Of a stretch of 64,000 nucleotides of DNA, positions 25,309 through 34,125 are shown in pieces. This DNA is from Arsenicicoccus dermatophilus (GTDB lineage Bacteria > Actinomycetota > Actinomycetes > Actinomycetales > Dermatophilaceae): contig NZ_JAKZHU010000001.1 in NCBI RefSeq assembly GCF_022568795.1, positions 1,984,001 to 2,048,000 on the forward strand. The letters are read 5' to 3'. The position numbers and the translations under genes are program-made. The notes below the pieces were generated by a model that worked only from the letters and a program-made list of their open reading frames with translations, was not told the origin of the DNA and did not search any database. Within the stretch, counting starts at the first letter, position 1, and each line of letters opens with the position of its first letter.

Positions 25309-25514
25309 CGCCCGCGCCGCGGGAGCGGCCCGGCGTCCTGGGGCATCCGCCCCGCCCTGCGCAGGGCCTCCCGCAGCACCATCTCGACCTGCGCGTTGAC
25401 GCTGCGCAGGTCGTCGGCCGCCCACCGGGCGAGGGCGTCGTGGACGGCGGGGTCGAGGCGCAGGAGCACCTGCCTGCGCTCGGCCCCGCCGCGACGCTCG
25501 CGTGGCGGCGTCAC
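25290..25514 (-). CDS. ribbon-helix-helix DNA-binding protein
   Basis: 74 aa. Core RRQVLLRLDPAVHDALARWAADDLRSVNAQVEMVLREALRRAG is an Arc/CopG/HicB-type ribbon-helix-helix: a beta strand (QVLLRL) then two helices. Such dimers bind short palindromes. GTG at 25514 overlaps the stop of the SPFH gene (GTGA), so it is made together with it. A 38-bp dyad lies ahead of the operon and may be its target (inference). No toxin gene adjoins it, so a toxin-antitoxin role is not supported. Confidence 0.85.
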   Translation of the reverse strand: MTPPRERRGGAERRQVLLRLDPAVHDALARWAADDLRSVNAQVEMVLREALRRAGRMPQDAGPLPRRGRPPAEG

Positions 25515-26518
25515 TGGTAGAGCGACCCCGTGTTGACGACGGGCGTCGCCCGCGACTCGCCGCAGAGCACGACGAGCAGGTTGGAGACCATGGCGGCCTT
25601 GCGCTCGTCGTCGAGCTCGACGATGTCCTGCTGCTCGAGGCGGGCGAGGGCCATGTCGACCATGCCGACCGCGCCCTCGACGATGCGCGCGCGGGCCGCG
25701 ACGATGGCCGAGGCCTGCTGGCGCTGCAGCATCGCCTGGGCGATCTCGGGGGCATAGGCAAGGTGGGAGATGCGGACCTCGACGATCTCCACGCCGGCGA
25801 CCGCGACCCGCTCGGCCACCTCGCGGGCCAGCTCCCCGGACACGACGTCGGTGGACCCGCGCAGCGACTCGACCGCGCTCTCGACCTCGTCGGGCGCGTC
25901 GTAGGGATGGGAGATCGCCACGTGGCGCAGCGCCGACTCGGACTGCACCCGGACGAAGTTGTCGTAGGACTCCACCGAGAAGCACGCCCGAGCGGTGTCC
26001 GCGACCTGCCAGACGACGATGGCGGCGATCTCGACGGGGTTGCCGTCGGCGTCGTTGACCTTGAGCGTGTTGGTCTCGAAGTTGTTGACCCGCACCGACA
26101 CCCGTCGCTTGCTGGTGAACGGCAGCACCATCGTCAGGCCGGTGCGCCGGGCGGTGCCGACATACCGCCCGAAGAACTGGATCACCGCTGTCTGGCCGGG
26201 CTGGATGACCACCACCGAGCTGGCGACGATCGCCCCGACGAGCATGAGCAGCACCCCGACGACGAAGGGCGTCGCCGTCACGGAGCCGGCCTTGGCGGCC
26301 TGGTCGACCCCCAGCGCGACGCACGCCACGCCGCCGACGAGCAGCAGGAGCGCCAGCGCGAGGGCCAGGAAGCCGTCCATGGCGAAGGCCGGTCGCTCGT
26401 TGACCCCGACCCGTGCTCCCTCGTGACCCACGGGCCTCGTGGACGGCGGGGCCTGGATCGGGTCCACGGTGTCGTCGCTGCGGTCGGCCGATCCGCCGGG
26501 CGTGTGCTGCGTGCTCAT
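25511..26518 (-). CDS. SPFH (band 7/stomatin-like) membrane protein
   Basis: 335 aa. A polar N-tail (1-50) is followed by two membrane segments ([20 protein letters not shown] and [20 protein letters not shown]), then the SPFH domain ([20 protein letters not shown] ... [27 protein letters not shown]) and the helical tail [20 protein letters not shown] with coiled-coil character. SPFH proteins scaffold membrane microdomains. Operon with the RHH gene. ATG at 26518 with GGGGGAG upstream; another ATG at 26551 lies inside the dyad and lacks a ribosome site. Confidence 0.9.
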   Translation of the reverse strand: MSTQHTPGGSADRSDDTVDPIQAPPSTRPVGHEGARVGVNERPAFAMDGFLALALALLLLVGGVACVALGVDQAAKAGSVTATPFVVGVLLMLVGAIVASSVVVIQPGQTAVIQFFGRYVGTARRTGLTMVLPFTSKRRVSVRVNNFETNTLKVNDADGNPVEIAAIVVWQVADTARACFSVESYDNFVRVQSESALRHVAISHPYDAPDEVESAVESLRGSTDVVSGELAREVAERVAVAGVEIVEVRISHLAYAPEIAQAMLQRQQASAIVAARARIVEGAVGMVDMALARLEQQDIVELDDERKAAMVSNLLVVLCGESRATPVVNTGSLYQ

Positions 26519-26536
26519 GCTCTCCCCCTGGGGTGC

Positions 26537-26574
26537 GTCAGAATGTGACATCTAACTGATATCACTTTTCTGAC
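26537..26574. promoter_or_regulatory. 38-bp compound dyad ahead of SPFH-RHH operon
   Basis: Left half GTCAGAA-T-GTGACATC, centre TAACT, right half GATATCAC-TT-TTCTGAC. Inner arms match 7 of 8, outer arms 7 of 7, and the block is AT-rich against a GC-rich surround. It sits where the SPFH promoter should be, so it is a likely operator, possibly for two dimers. Confidence 0.6.
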
Positions 26575-26635
26575 GGGGGCGGGAGCCCGCCGGTTCCCTC
26601 CGGCAGGCCGGAAGGTCTCCCGGCGCGGCGAGACC

Positions 26636-27202
26636 TCAGACGCTCCAGGAGATCCGGTCGACCAGCATGGCGATCGGCTCGGGCAGCTCCTCGCGGGTCA
26701 GCGCCTCGGCCAGCACCCCCGCCACCCGCTCCTTGCGCGCGGCCGGGGTGCGCGTGAACCGCCGCAGCTGCTCGTCCAGCTCCAGGTCCCGCCAGGCCGG
26801 CTGGACCTGCAGCGCCTGGAGCTTGCCGCCGAGCGGCGACCGCCGGATCGCCTCGACCGCCCGCGGGGTCCCCAGGGCGCGCAGCAGCTCGTCCTCCAGG
26901 TCGGGCTCGCAGACGAAGAAGCCGTAGGCCGGCAGGTCGGACGCGTCGGTGGCCGGGCAGCCGTCCGCCGCGAGCGCGGTCATCACGTGCCGGACCTCCC
27001 CCGCGTCGCACATCCCGACGACCTCCGCCTCCGGGCGCAGCTGGCGGATCTCGGCGAGGACCCGGCCGACGTTGGTGACCCCCTGCAGGTCGACCAGCTC
27101 GACCTTGGTGAGGTCGACGCCGGCGGTGGTGAGGGCGGCGCGGACGGCGGCGACGTCGGAGACGCCTTCGAGGAGGGCGACGAGGGCAGGCTGCTCAGGC
27201 AT
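26636..27202 (-). CDS. TOPRIM-domain protein
   Basis: 188 aa. The N-terminal half fits a TOPRIM fold of the OLD-nuclease type: ALVALLEGVSDVAAVRAAL (catalytic-type Glu), VELVDLQGVTNVG, and VVGMCDAGEVRHV with acidic residues where TOPRIM has DxD. The C-terminal 90 residues are helical with a basic patch (RFTRTPAARKERVAG). Proteins of this size in actinobacteria are often called TOPRIM nucleotidyl transferase/hydrolase; no role is established. No partner gene is coupled. ATG at 27202 lies 6 nt after TAGGGT, a leaderless arrangement. Confidence 0.7.
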   Translation of the reverse strand: MPEQPALVALLEGVSDVAAVRAALTTAGVDLTKVELVDLQGVTNVGRVLAEIRQLRPEAEVVGMCDAGEVRHVMTALAADGCPATDASDLPAYGFFVCEPDLEDELLRALGTPRAVEAIRRSPLGGKLQALQVQPAWRDLELDEQLRRFTRTPAARKERVAGVLAEALTREELPEPIAMLVDRISWSV

Positions 27203-27208
27203 GGCGCC

Positions 27209-27214
27209 ACCCTA
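27209..27214 (-). promoter_or_regulatory. -10 box of leaderless TOPRIM gene promoter
   Basis: TAGGGT on the minus strand, 6 nt before the ATG. Confidence 0.45.
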
Positions 27215-27265
27215 GGCAGCAGGCCGGTCGCCGGTCACCTCGGACGCCCCGTCCGGGCGCGCAGG

Positions 27266-28111
27266 TCAGGCCTCGCGGGAGAACTCCGAGGCCCGGCGCA
27301 CCTGCTCGTCGGTGGGGCGGACCCCGGTGTAGAGCACGAACTGCTCGGCCGCCTGCAGGGCGATCACCTCCGCCCCGGTGATCACCTCGCGGCCGAGCTC
27401 GCGGGCGAGCGCCACCAGCGGCGTCTCGGACGGGAAGGCCACCACGTCGAAGACCACCTCGGCCCCCTCGACGACCTCCCGGGGTGCGGACAGCTCGCCC
27501 TCCCCGGCCCCGCCGGCCATGCCCACCGGGGTCGCGTTGAGCACCAGGCCGGGGGCGATCCCGTCCAGCGACGACGCCCAGGCGTGGCCGTAGCGGGACG
27601 CGAGCGCCGGGCCGGTCTCGGGGTTGCGGGCCACGACGTGCCCGGAGGCGAAGCCCGCGTCCGTGAGCGCGGCGACAGCGGCCTTCGCCATACCGCCCGA
27701 GCCCAGCACGGCGAACGGCAGCGACCGGGGCACCTCGTGGGAGTCGAGCAGCGAGCGGATCGCGAGGTAGTCGGTGTTGTAGGCCACCAGTCGTCCGTCG
27801 TCGTTGACGATCGTGTTGACCGACTCGATGGCCGCGGCGGACGGCGTCATCTCGTCGACGAGCGCGATCACGTCCTCCTTCCACGGCATCGAGACCGCGC
27901 AGCCGCGGATCCCCAGGCCCCGCACCCCGGCGACGGCGTCGCGGATGTCGGTCGCCGTGAAGGCCTTGTAGACGTAGTCCAGCCCGAGCTCGGCATACAG
28001 GTAGTTGTGGAACCGGGTGCCGATGTCGGACGGTCGCCCGGACAGCGAGACGCACAGCTGGGTGTCGCGGGAGACGCGCACGGTCACCCGCGGGTCGGGC
28101 GTGGGGGTCAT
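27266..28111 (-). CDS. shikimate-dehydrogenase-like oxidoreductase
   Basis: 281 aa. N-terminal substrate domain with SLSGRPSDIGTRFHNYL and the catalytic Lys in AVSMPWKEDV (about 85), then the Asp in VAYNTDYLAIRS. The Rossmann domain has AVLGSGGMAKAAVAAL (NAD(P)-binding) and LVLNATPVGM. It resembles the AroE group, but the first motif deviates from the usual S-x-S-P-x-x-H-N, so it may be an AroE-like (quinate or other) enzyme and not the main shikimate dehydrogenase. No other aro gene is near. ATG overlaps the ptrB stop (ATGA). Confidence 0.8.
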   Translation of the reverse strand: MTPTPDPRVTVRVSRDTQLCVSLSGRPSDIGTRFHNYLYAELGLDYVYKAFTATDIRDAVAGVRGLGIRGCAVSMPWKEDVIALVDEMTPSAAAIESVNTIVNDDGRLVAYNTDYLAIRSLLDSHEVPRSLPFAVLGSGGMAKAAVAALTDAGFASGHVVARNPETGPALASRYGHAWASSLDGIAPGLVLNATPVGMAGGAGEGELSAPREVVEGAEVVFDVVAFPSETPLVALARELGREVITGAEVIALQAAEQFVLYTGVRPTDEQVRRASEFSREA

Positions 28112-30264
28112 CGGGTCACCCCCGCCTGGGTCATCAGCCAGGCCCACTCGAAGGCCGCCTGCCGCCAGGCGTCGTAGCGCCCGGAGACGCCGCCGTGCCC
28201 GGCCACCATCTCGGTCTGCAGCAGGACGGGGCGCTCGGCCGGGTCGTTGGTGACGGTCTCGCGCAGCCGGGCGACCCACTTGGCGGGCTCGACGTAGAAC
28301 ACCCGGGTGTCGTTGAGCGAGGTGGTCGCCAGGATCGCGGGATAGCGGCGCGGGGCGATGTTCTCGTAGGGCGAGTAGCCGCGCATGTAGCGGTAGACCT
28401 CGGGGTCGTGCAGCGGGTCGCCCCACTCCTCCCACTCGCCCACCGTCAGCGGCAACGAGGGGTCGAGGATGGTGGTCAGGGCGTCCACGAAGGGCACCTG
28501 GGCGTGCAGCGCGCGGAACAGGTCCGGGGCGATGTTGGCGACGGCCCCGATCAGCAGCCCGCCGGCCGAGCCGCCCTCGGCGACGAGCCGGTCCGGCGCC
28601 ACCCACCCGGTCTGCACCAGGTGCTCGCCGCACGCGACGAAGTCGGTGAAGGTGTTGCGCTTGGCGAGCGTCTTGCCCTGGTCGTACCACGCCCGCCCCA
28701 TCTCGCCGCCGCCGCGCACGTGCGCCAGGGCCCAGACGAAGCCGCGGTCGAGGAGGCTGAACCGCAGGAAGGAGAACCACGGGTCCGTGCAGGCCTCGTA
28801 GGAGCCGTAGGCGTAGAGCATCCCGGGGTGCGTGCCGTCGGGCCGGGTGCCCTTGCGGTAGACCAGCGAGATCGGCACCCGGGTGCCGTCCGGCGCGGTC
28901 GCCCACTCGCGGCGCTGCTCGTAGTCGTCCAGGTCCACCCCGCCGAGCACCTCGGTGCGCTTGCGCAGGGTCCGCCCGAGGGTGGCCAGGTCCACGTCGT
29001 AGACGCACGGCGGGGTGACCAGCGACTGGTAGGAGATCCGCAGCCAGGTCGCGTCGTAGTCGAGGTTGTCACCGGGGTGCACGGTGTAGATCGGCTCGTC
29101 GAACTCCAACGGCCGCGGCGCGGCCAGCTCGTCGGGCCGGGGGCGGTCCAGCACGGACAGGGCGGTGAGCCCGTCCTTGCGCATCACGACGACGGCGTAT
29201 GCCGAGAAGGCCTCCACCCCCACCACCCGCTCCCCCTCGCCCGGGGTGAGGACGGTCCGCCACCGGTCCCGGCTCGTGGCGTCGGCGGGTGCCACGGCCA
29301 GCTCGAAGTCCTGGTGGGCGGCGTTGTGGGTGATCAGCAGCACCTCGCCGGCGGGCTCGACGTCGTACTCCACGCCCTCCTCGCGGGGGGCGACCACCCG
29401 AGGGGTCGCGTCGGGGTCGGCCGAGTCGACGAGCCAGGTCTCCGAGGTGGTCTTGGACCCGGTGACGATGACGATCCAGCGGTCGTCGCGGCTGGACCCG
29501 ACCCCCACCCAGAAGCGCTCGTCGGTCTCGTCGTGGACCAGCACGTCCTGCTCGACGGGGGTGCCGATCTCGTGCCGCCAGACCTGGAACTGCCGCCAGG
29601 CGTCGTCGTTGCGGGTGTAGTAGACCTGCCGACCGTCGAGGGAGAAGACCAGGCCGTAGCCGATCCCGGTGACCTGGTTGTCGATGACCCGCCCGACCAC
29701 CCCGGTGACCGTGGGGTCGGTGGGCACCTCGGTGATGACCAGGTCGTAGCGCTCGTCGCCCGTCGTGTCCACGGCATACGCGAACCGGGTGCCGTCGTGG
29801 CTGACGTCGGTGGACCCGACGGCGAAGAACTCGTGGCCCTGCGCGAGAGCGGGTCCGTCCAGGAGCACCTGCTCCCCCTCGGGCGGGGTGCCGTCGACGA
29901 GCTGCGGGGGCGGTCCCGGGACCCCGCCGGGGGTGTCGGCCACGAGGACCCGGCACTCGCGGGCGTACTGCTCGCCCTCGGTGGTGCGCGAGTAGTACCA
30001 CCAGCCGCGGTAGGCCACCGGCACCGACAGGTCGGTCTCCTGGACCCGCGCCTTCAGCTCCTCGAAGATCGCCTGTCGCAGCGGCTCCTGGTCGGCGGTC
30101 ATCGCGGCGGTGTAGGCGTTCTCCGCCTCCAGATGGGCGATGACCTCCGGCGCGGACTTGTCCCGCAGCCACTCGTAGGGGTCGGACACGCTCTCCCCGT
30201 GGTGGATGCGGGTCGTCTCCACCCGGCGGGCGCGCGGGGGCTCGGGCAAGGATGCGGAGGTCAC
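28108..30264 (-). CDS. ptrB: oligopeptidase B (S9A)
   Basis: 718-aa cytosolic prolyl-oligopeptidase-family enzyme that cuts short peptides, in this subfamily after Arg or Lys. A beta-propeller (about 75-420) precedes the alpha/beta-hydrolase domain. The triad is visible: Ser in AEGGSAGGLLIG (about 565), Asp in TTSLNDTRVFYVEP, His in VAGHGGVSGRYD. The tag ALAHVRGGGEMGRAWYDQGK is typical. GTG at 30264 lies 6 nt after TAGCGT and lacks a ribosome site. Coupled (ATGA) to the downstream shikimate-dehydrogenase-like gene; no functional link is known. Confidence 0.93.
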   Translation of the reverse strand: MTSASLPEPPRARRVETTRIHHGESVSDPYEWLRDKSAPEVIAHLEAENAYTAAMTADQEPLRQAIFEELKARVQETDLSVPVAYRGWWYYSRTTEGEQYARECRVLVADTPGGVPGPPPQLVDGTPPEGEQVLLDGPALAQGHEFFAVGSTDVSHDGTRFAYAVDTTGDERYDLVITEVPTDPTVTGVVGRVIDNQVTGIGYGLVFSLDGRQVYYTRNDDAWRQFQVWRHEIGTPVEQDVLVHDETDERFWVGVGSSRDDRWIVIVTGSKTTSETWLVDSADPDATPRVVAPREEGVEYDVEPAGEVLLITHNAAHQDFELAVAPADATSRDRWRTVLTPGEGERVVGVEAFSAYAVVVMRKDGLTALSVLDRPRPDELAAPRPLEFDEPIYTVHPGDNLDYDATWLRISYQSLVTPPCVYDVDLATLGRTLRKRTEVLGGVDLDDYEQRREWATAPDGTRVPISLVYRKGTRPDGTHPGMLYAYGSYEACTDPWFSFLRFSLLDRGFVWALAHVRGGGEMGRAWYDQGKTLAKRNTFTDFVACGEHLVQTGWVAPDRLVAEGGSAGGLLIGAVANIAPDLFRALHAQVPFVDALTTILDPSLPLTVGEWEEWGDPLHDPEVYRYMRGYSPYENIAPRRYPAILATTSLNDTRVFYVEPAKWVARLRETVTNDPAERPVLLQTEMVAGHGGVSGRYDAWRQAAFEWAWLMTQAGVTR

Positions 30265-30270
30265 GGACGA

Positions 30271-30276
30271 ACGCTA
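30271..30276 (-). promoter_or_regulatory. -10 box of leaderless ptrB promoter
   Basis: TAGCGT on the minus strand, 6 nt before the GTG. Its TAG is also the stop codon of the small frame upstream. Confidence 0.45.
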
Positions 30277-30456
30277 GTCGATGGACCACCGGGACGGCGG
30301 CACCGACGTCGCGGCAGCCTGCACCCAGCGCAGCAGTCCCTCGACGGTGATCCCCTCGCCCGGCGCCGCGGCCGCGGCGCGCTCGCGCAGCCGGGTGGCG
30401 ACGCGGTCGGCGTCGGTGCCCTGCACCACCTGGACCAGCATCCCGGGCCCGCCCAC
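30274..30456 (-). CDS. possible small protein between dnaE and ptrB
   Basis: 60 aa from a GTG 3 bases after the dnaE stop, or 55 aa from the ATG at 30441. The core LVQVVQGTDADRVATRLRERAAAAAPGEGITVEGLLRWVQAA has alternating strand and amphipathic helices and looks protein-like. No ribosome site is clear, but reading could continue from dnaE. Not recognised; it could be a chance frame in GC-rich DNA. Confidence 0.4.
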   Translation of the reverse strand: MGGPGMLVQVVQGTDADRVATRLRERAAAAAPGEGITVEGLLRWVQAAATSVPPSRWSID

Positions 30457-30459
30457 GAC

Positions 30460-33400
30460 TCAGCCGGCGTTGAGGCAGGCCGGGCCGAGCAGGGCCTTGA
30501 GGTCGCCGAAGAGCGCCGAGGTGGGATCGACGTGCGGCTCCAGCCGCATCACCACCTCCCGGCCGGGCTGGGTGAGCTTGACCTGCACTTCCGTCGTGCC
30601 GGGGTGGTTGAGCAGCACGTCCTTGAGCCGCTCGGCGATCCCGTTGGTGGCACGCACCATCGGCAGCGTCAGCAGCACCGGCCCGCGCGGGCCCTCGACC
30701 AGGTCCGGCAGGTGCAGGTCCTGGGCATAGATCGACGTGGACTCGTCACGCCTGTTGACCCGGCCGCGGACCACGACGACCGCGTCCGGTGCCAGCACCG
30801 TCGACACCGTCATGTAGGTCGAGGGGAAGAACAGGCACTCGATCGCACCGTCCAGGTCCTCCACGGTGGCGATCGCCCACAGATCACCCTTCTTGGTGCG
30901 CTTGAGCTGCAGGCCGGTGATCAGCCCGGCGATGGTGACCGTGGCCCCGTCGGGCTTGCCGTCCTCGGTGTTGAGGGCCGCGATCGAGGTGTCGGCGTGC
31001 TGGTGCAGGATGTGCTCGATCCCGAAGAGCGGGTGGTCGGAGACATACAGTCCCAGCATCTCCCGCTCGTACTGCAAGGTCACCTGCTTGTCCCAGCCGT
31101 GGGTCGGCACGGGCGGCAGGCCGGCGAAGGCGTCCGCACCGCCGGCGTCCTCGTCGTCCCCGGGCATCCCGAAGGCCGCGAACAGCGAGTCCTGGCCGGC
31201 GGCCTCGCGACGCTTGACGTCCACGAGCGCCTCGACGTACCCCTCGTGCACCTCGACCAGGCCCCGGCGCGACTCCCCCAAGGAGTCGAAGGCCCCGGCC
31301 TTGATGAGCGACTCGATGGTGCGCTTGTTGCAGACGACGGCGGGCACCTTGTTGAGGAAGTCCTTGAAGGACGTGAAGGCGCCCTTCTCCTCACGGGCCT
31401 TGACGATCTCGACCACCACGTTGGCGCCGACGTTGCGGATCGCCTCCAGGCCGAAGCGGATGTCCTCCCCGACGGCGGCGAAGAAGCCGATCGAGTCGTT
31501 GACGTCGGGCGGCAGCACCTGGATGCCCATGTGCCGGCACTCGTTGAGGTAGAGCGCGGACTTGTCCTTGTCGTCACGGACGCTCGTCAGCAGCGCCGCC
31601 ATGTACTCCGCGCGGTAGTTGGCCTTGAGATAACCGGTCCAGTACGACACGACGCCGTACGCCGCGGTGTGCGCCTTGTTGAAGGCGTAGTCCGAGAAGG
31701 GCAGCAGGATGCTCCAGAGCTTCTCGACCGCCTCCTTGGAGAAGCCGTTGTCGAGCATGCCCTTCTCGAAGTTGGCGTACTCGGCGTCCAGGACCTCCTT
31801 CTTCTTCTTGCCCATGGCACGCCGCAGCAGGTCGGCGTTGCCAAGGGTGTAGCCCGCGAGCTTCTGGGCGATCTCCATGACCTGCTCCTGATAGATGATC
31901 AGGCCGTAGGTCATCTTCAGGATCGGCTCGAGCGCCTCGGTCAGCTCGGGGTGGATGTAGTCCACCTCCTGCTTGCCGTTCTTGCGCAGCGCGAAGTTGG
32001 TGTGGGCGTTGGCGCCCATGGGTCCCGGGCGGTAGAGCGCGAGGGCGGCGGAGATGTCCTCGAAGTTGTCCGGCTGCATGAGCCGCAGCAGCGAGCGCAT
32101 GCCGCCGCCGTCGAGCTGGAAGACCCCGAGGGTGTCGCCGCGGGCGAGCAGGTCGTAGGTCGCCTTGTCGGTCATGTCCTTGGACAGGGCGTCCAGATCG
32201 ACGGTCTCGCCGCGGTTCATCTCGACGTTCGTGATGGCGTCGTCGAGGATCGTCAGGTTGCGCAGCCCCAGGAAGTCCATCTTGACCAGGCCGAGCGACT
32301 CGCAGCTCGGGTAGTCGAACTGGGTGATGATCTGCCCGTCGGCCTCGCGCCGCATGATCGGGATGACGTCGATCAGCGGCTCGCTGGACATGATCACACC
32401 GGCGGCGTGCACACCCCACTGCCGCTTCAGACCCTCCAGCCCGCGGGCGGTCCCCACCACCTCCTGGGCGACCGGGTCGGAGTCGTGCAGCGCCCGGAAG
32501 TCCGCGGCCTCGGCATACCTCTTGTGCTCGGGGTCGAAGATCCCGGACAGCGGGATGCCCTTGCCCATGACGTCCGGGGGCATGGCCTTGGTCAGCTTCT
32601 CGCCCACGGCGAAGGGGTGACCGAGCACCCGCCCGGCGTCCTTGACCGCCTGCTTGGCCTTGATGGTGCCGTAGGTGACGATCTGCGCGACGCGCTCCGC
32701 ACCGTACTTCTCCGTGACGTACTTGATCACCTCGCCGCGACGACGCTCGTCGAAGTCGACGTCGAAGTCGGGCATCGACTTGCGCTCAGGGTTGAGGAAG
32801 CGCTCGAAGATGAGACCGTGCGGCACCGGGTCCAGGTCGGTGATCCGCATGGCGTAGGCGCACATCGAGCCGGCTCCGGAACCACGGCCCGGACCCACCC
32901 GGATGCCGTTCTCCTTGGCCCAGTTGATGAAGTCGGCGACGACGAGGAAGTAGCCGGGGTAGCCCTTGCCGATGATGACCTCGCACTCGTACTCCGCCTG
33001 CTTGCGGGCGTAGTCCGGCACCCCCTCCGGGAAACGGGCGTGCAGGCCCGTCTCGACCTCCTTGACGAACCAGCTGGTCTCGTCCTCCCCCGGCGGGCAG
33101 GGGAAGCGCGGCATGAACTGCCCCTCCCCCTCGTGGAAGGAGATGTCGCACATCTCGGCGATGCGCAGCGTGTTGTCGCAGGCCTCGGGCACCTCGCGCC
33201 ACAGGTGGCGCATCTCCTCGGGGGACTTGAGGTAGAAGTCGTCGGCGTCGAACTTGAACCGGTTGGGGTCCATCAGCGTCGACCCCGACTGCACGCACAG
33301 CAGCGCCGCGTGCGCCTTGGCGTCGGCGGCGTCGGTGTAGTGCAGGTCGTTGGTGGCGACGAACGGCAGGTCCAGCTCCTTGGCCAGCCGGAAGAGGTCC

Positions 33401-34020
33401 TTCTGCACCCGCCGCTCGATGTCGAGCCCGTGGTCCATCAGCTCGCAGTAGAAGCTGTCCCGCCCGAAGATGTCCCGGAAGTCGCTCGCCGCCTGCCTGG
33501 CCTCGGCATACTGCCCCAGGCGCAGCCGGGTCTGGATCTCGCCCGACGGGCAACCCGTCGTGGCGATGATCCCCTTGCCGTAGGTCTCCAGCAGCTCGCG
33601 GTCCATGCGCGGCTTGAAGTAGTAGCCCTCGATCGACGCCAGCGAGCACATGCGGAAGAGGTTGTGCATGCCCTCGTTGTTGCGCGCCCACATCGTCATG
33701 TGGGTGTAGGCGCCGGAGCCGGACACGTCGTCGCGGCCACCGTCGCCGTACTTTACCCGGGTCTTGTCGGTGCGGTGGGTGCCGGGCGTGAGGTAGGCCT
33801 CGATGCCGATCACCGGCTTCACGCCGTACCTCGTCGACTTCTTCCAGAACTCGTAGGCCCCGAAGATGAAGCCGTGGTCGGTCGTCGCGATGGCGGGCAT
33901 CCCCATCTCGGAGGCCCGCTGGAAGAGGTCGTCGATCCGCGCCGCACCGTCGAGCATGGAGTACTCGGTGTGGTTGTGCAGGTGGACGAAGGAGCTGCTG
34001 GAGGCTGCTGGCGAGGACAT
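30460..34020 (-). CDS. dnaE: DNA polymerase III subunit alpha
   Basis: 1186-aa replicative polymerase of DnaE1 type. PHP domain at the N-terminus (FVHLHNHTEYSMLDGAARID, ATTDHGFIFGA), polymerase palm with the catalytic acidic motif PDFDVDFDERRRGEVIKYV and the third Asp further on, fingers, a tandem HhH (KDFLNKVPAVVCNKRTIESL) and a C-terminal OB-fold (GATVTIAGLITGLQLKRTKKGD). Full family length. ATG at 34020 lies 7 nt after TAGACT with no ribosome site: likely leaderless. It is followed closely by a possible small gene. Confidence 0.97.
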   Translation of the reverse strand: MSSPAASSSSFVHLHNHTEYSMLDGAARIDDLFQRASEMGMPAIATTDHGFIFGAYEFWKKSTRYGVKPVIGIEAYLTPGTHRTDKTRVKYGDGGRDDVSGSGAYTHMTMWARNNEGMHNLFRMCSLASIEGYYFKPRMDRELLETYGKGIIATTGCPSGEIQTRLRLGQYAEARQAASDFRDIFGRDSFYCELMDHGLDIERRVQKDLFRLAKELDLPFVATNDLHYTDAADAKAHAALLCVQSGSTLMDPNRFKFDADDFYLKSPEEMRHLWREVPEACDNTLRIAEMCDISFHEGEGQFMPRFPCPPGEDETSWFVKEVETGLHARFPEGVPDYARKQAEYECEVIIGKGYPGYFLVVADFINWAKENGIRVGPGRGSGAGSMCAYAMRITDLDPVPHGLIFERFLNPERKSMPDFDVDFDERRRGEVIKYVTEKYGAERVAQIVTYGTIKAKQAVKDAGRVLGHPFAVGEKLTKAMPPDVMGKGIPLSGIFDPEHKRYAEAADFRALHDSDPVAQEVVGTARGLEGLKRQWGVHAAGVIMSSEPLIDVIPIMRREADGQIITQFDYPSCESLGLVKMDFLGLRNLTILDDAITNVEMNRGETVDLDALSKDMTDKATYDLLARGDTLGVFQLDGGGMRSLLRLMQPDNFEDISAALALYRPGPMGANAHTNFALRKNGKQEVDYIHPELTEALEPILKMTYGLIIYQEQVMEIAQKLAGYTLGNADLLRRAMGKKKKEVLDAEYANFEKGMLDNGFSKEAVEKLWSILLPFSDYAFNKAHTAAYGVVSYWTGYLKANYRAEYMAALLTSVRDDKDKSALYLNECRHMGIQVLPPDVNDSIGFFAAVGEDIRFGLEAIRNVGANVVVEIVKAREEKGAFTSFKDFLNKVPAVVCNKRTIESLIKAGAFDSLGESRRGLVEVHEGYVEALVDVKRREAAGQDSLFAAFGMPGDDEDAGGADAFAGLPPVPTHGWDKQVTLQYEREMLGLYVSDHPLFGIEHILHQHADTSIAALNTEDGKPDGATVTIAGLITGLQLKRTKKGDLWAIATVEDLDGAIECLFFPSTYMTVSTVLAPDAVVVVRGRVNRRDESTSIYAQDLHLPDLVEGPRGPVLLTLPMVRATNGIAERLKDVLLNHPGTTEVQVKLTQPGREVVMRLEPHVDPTSALFGDLKALLGPACLNAG

Positions 34021-34027
34021 CGGCGGC

Positions 34028-34033
34028 AGTCTA
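34028..34033 (-). promoter_or_regulatory. -10 box of leaderless dnaE promoter
   Basis: TAGACT on the minus strand, 7 nt before the dnaE ATG. No -35 hexamer recognised. Confidence 0.5.
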
Positions 34034-34125
34034 CGGCGGCCCGGTGCCAGCCCCCGGGCGACGAGCCGGGCCACGTCCGGCGACAACCGTCGAACGGCTG
34101 CCCGGGCGCCCCTGAGCGACCGGGC

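Noticed and set aside
25290-25514. Toxin-antitoxin module around the RHH gene
   Set aside because: The coupled gene is a 335-aa SPFH membrane protein, not a toxin, and no RelE/HicA/PIN-type gene is adjacent.
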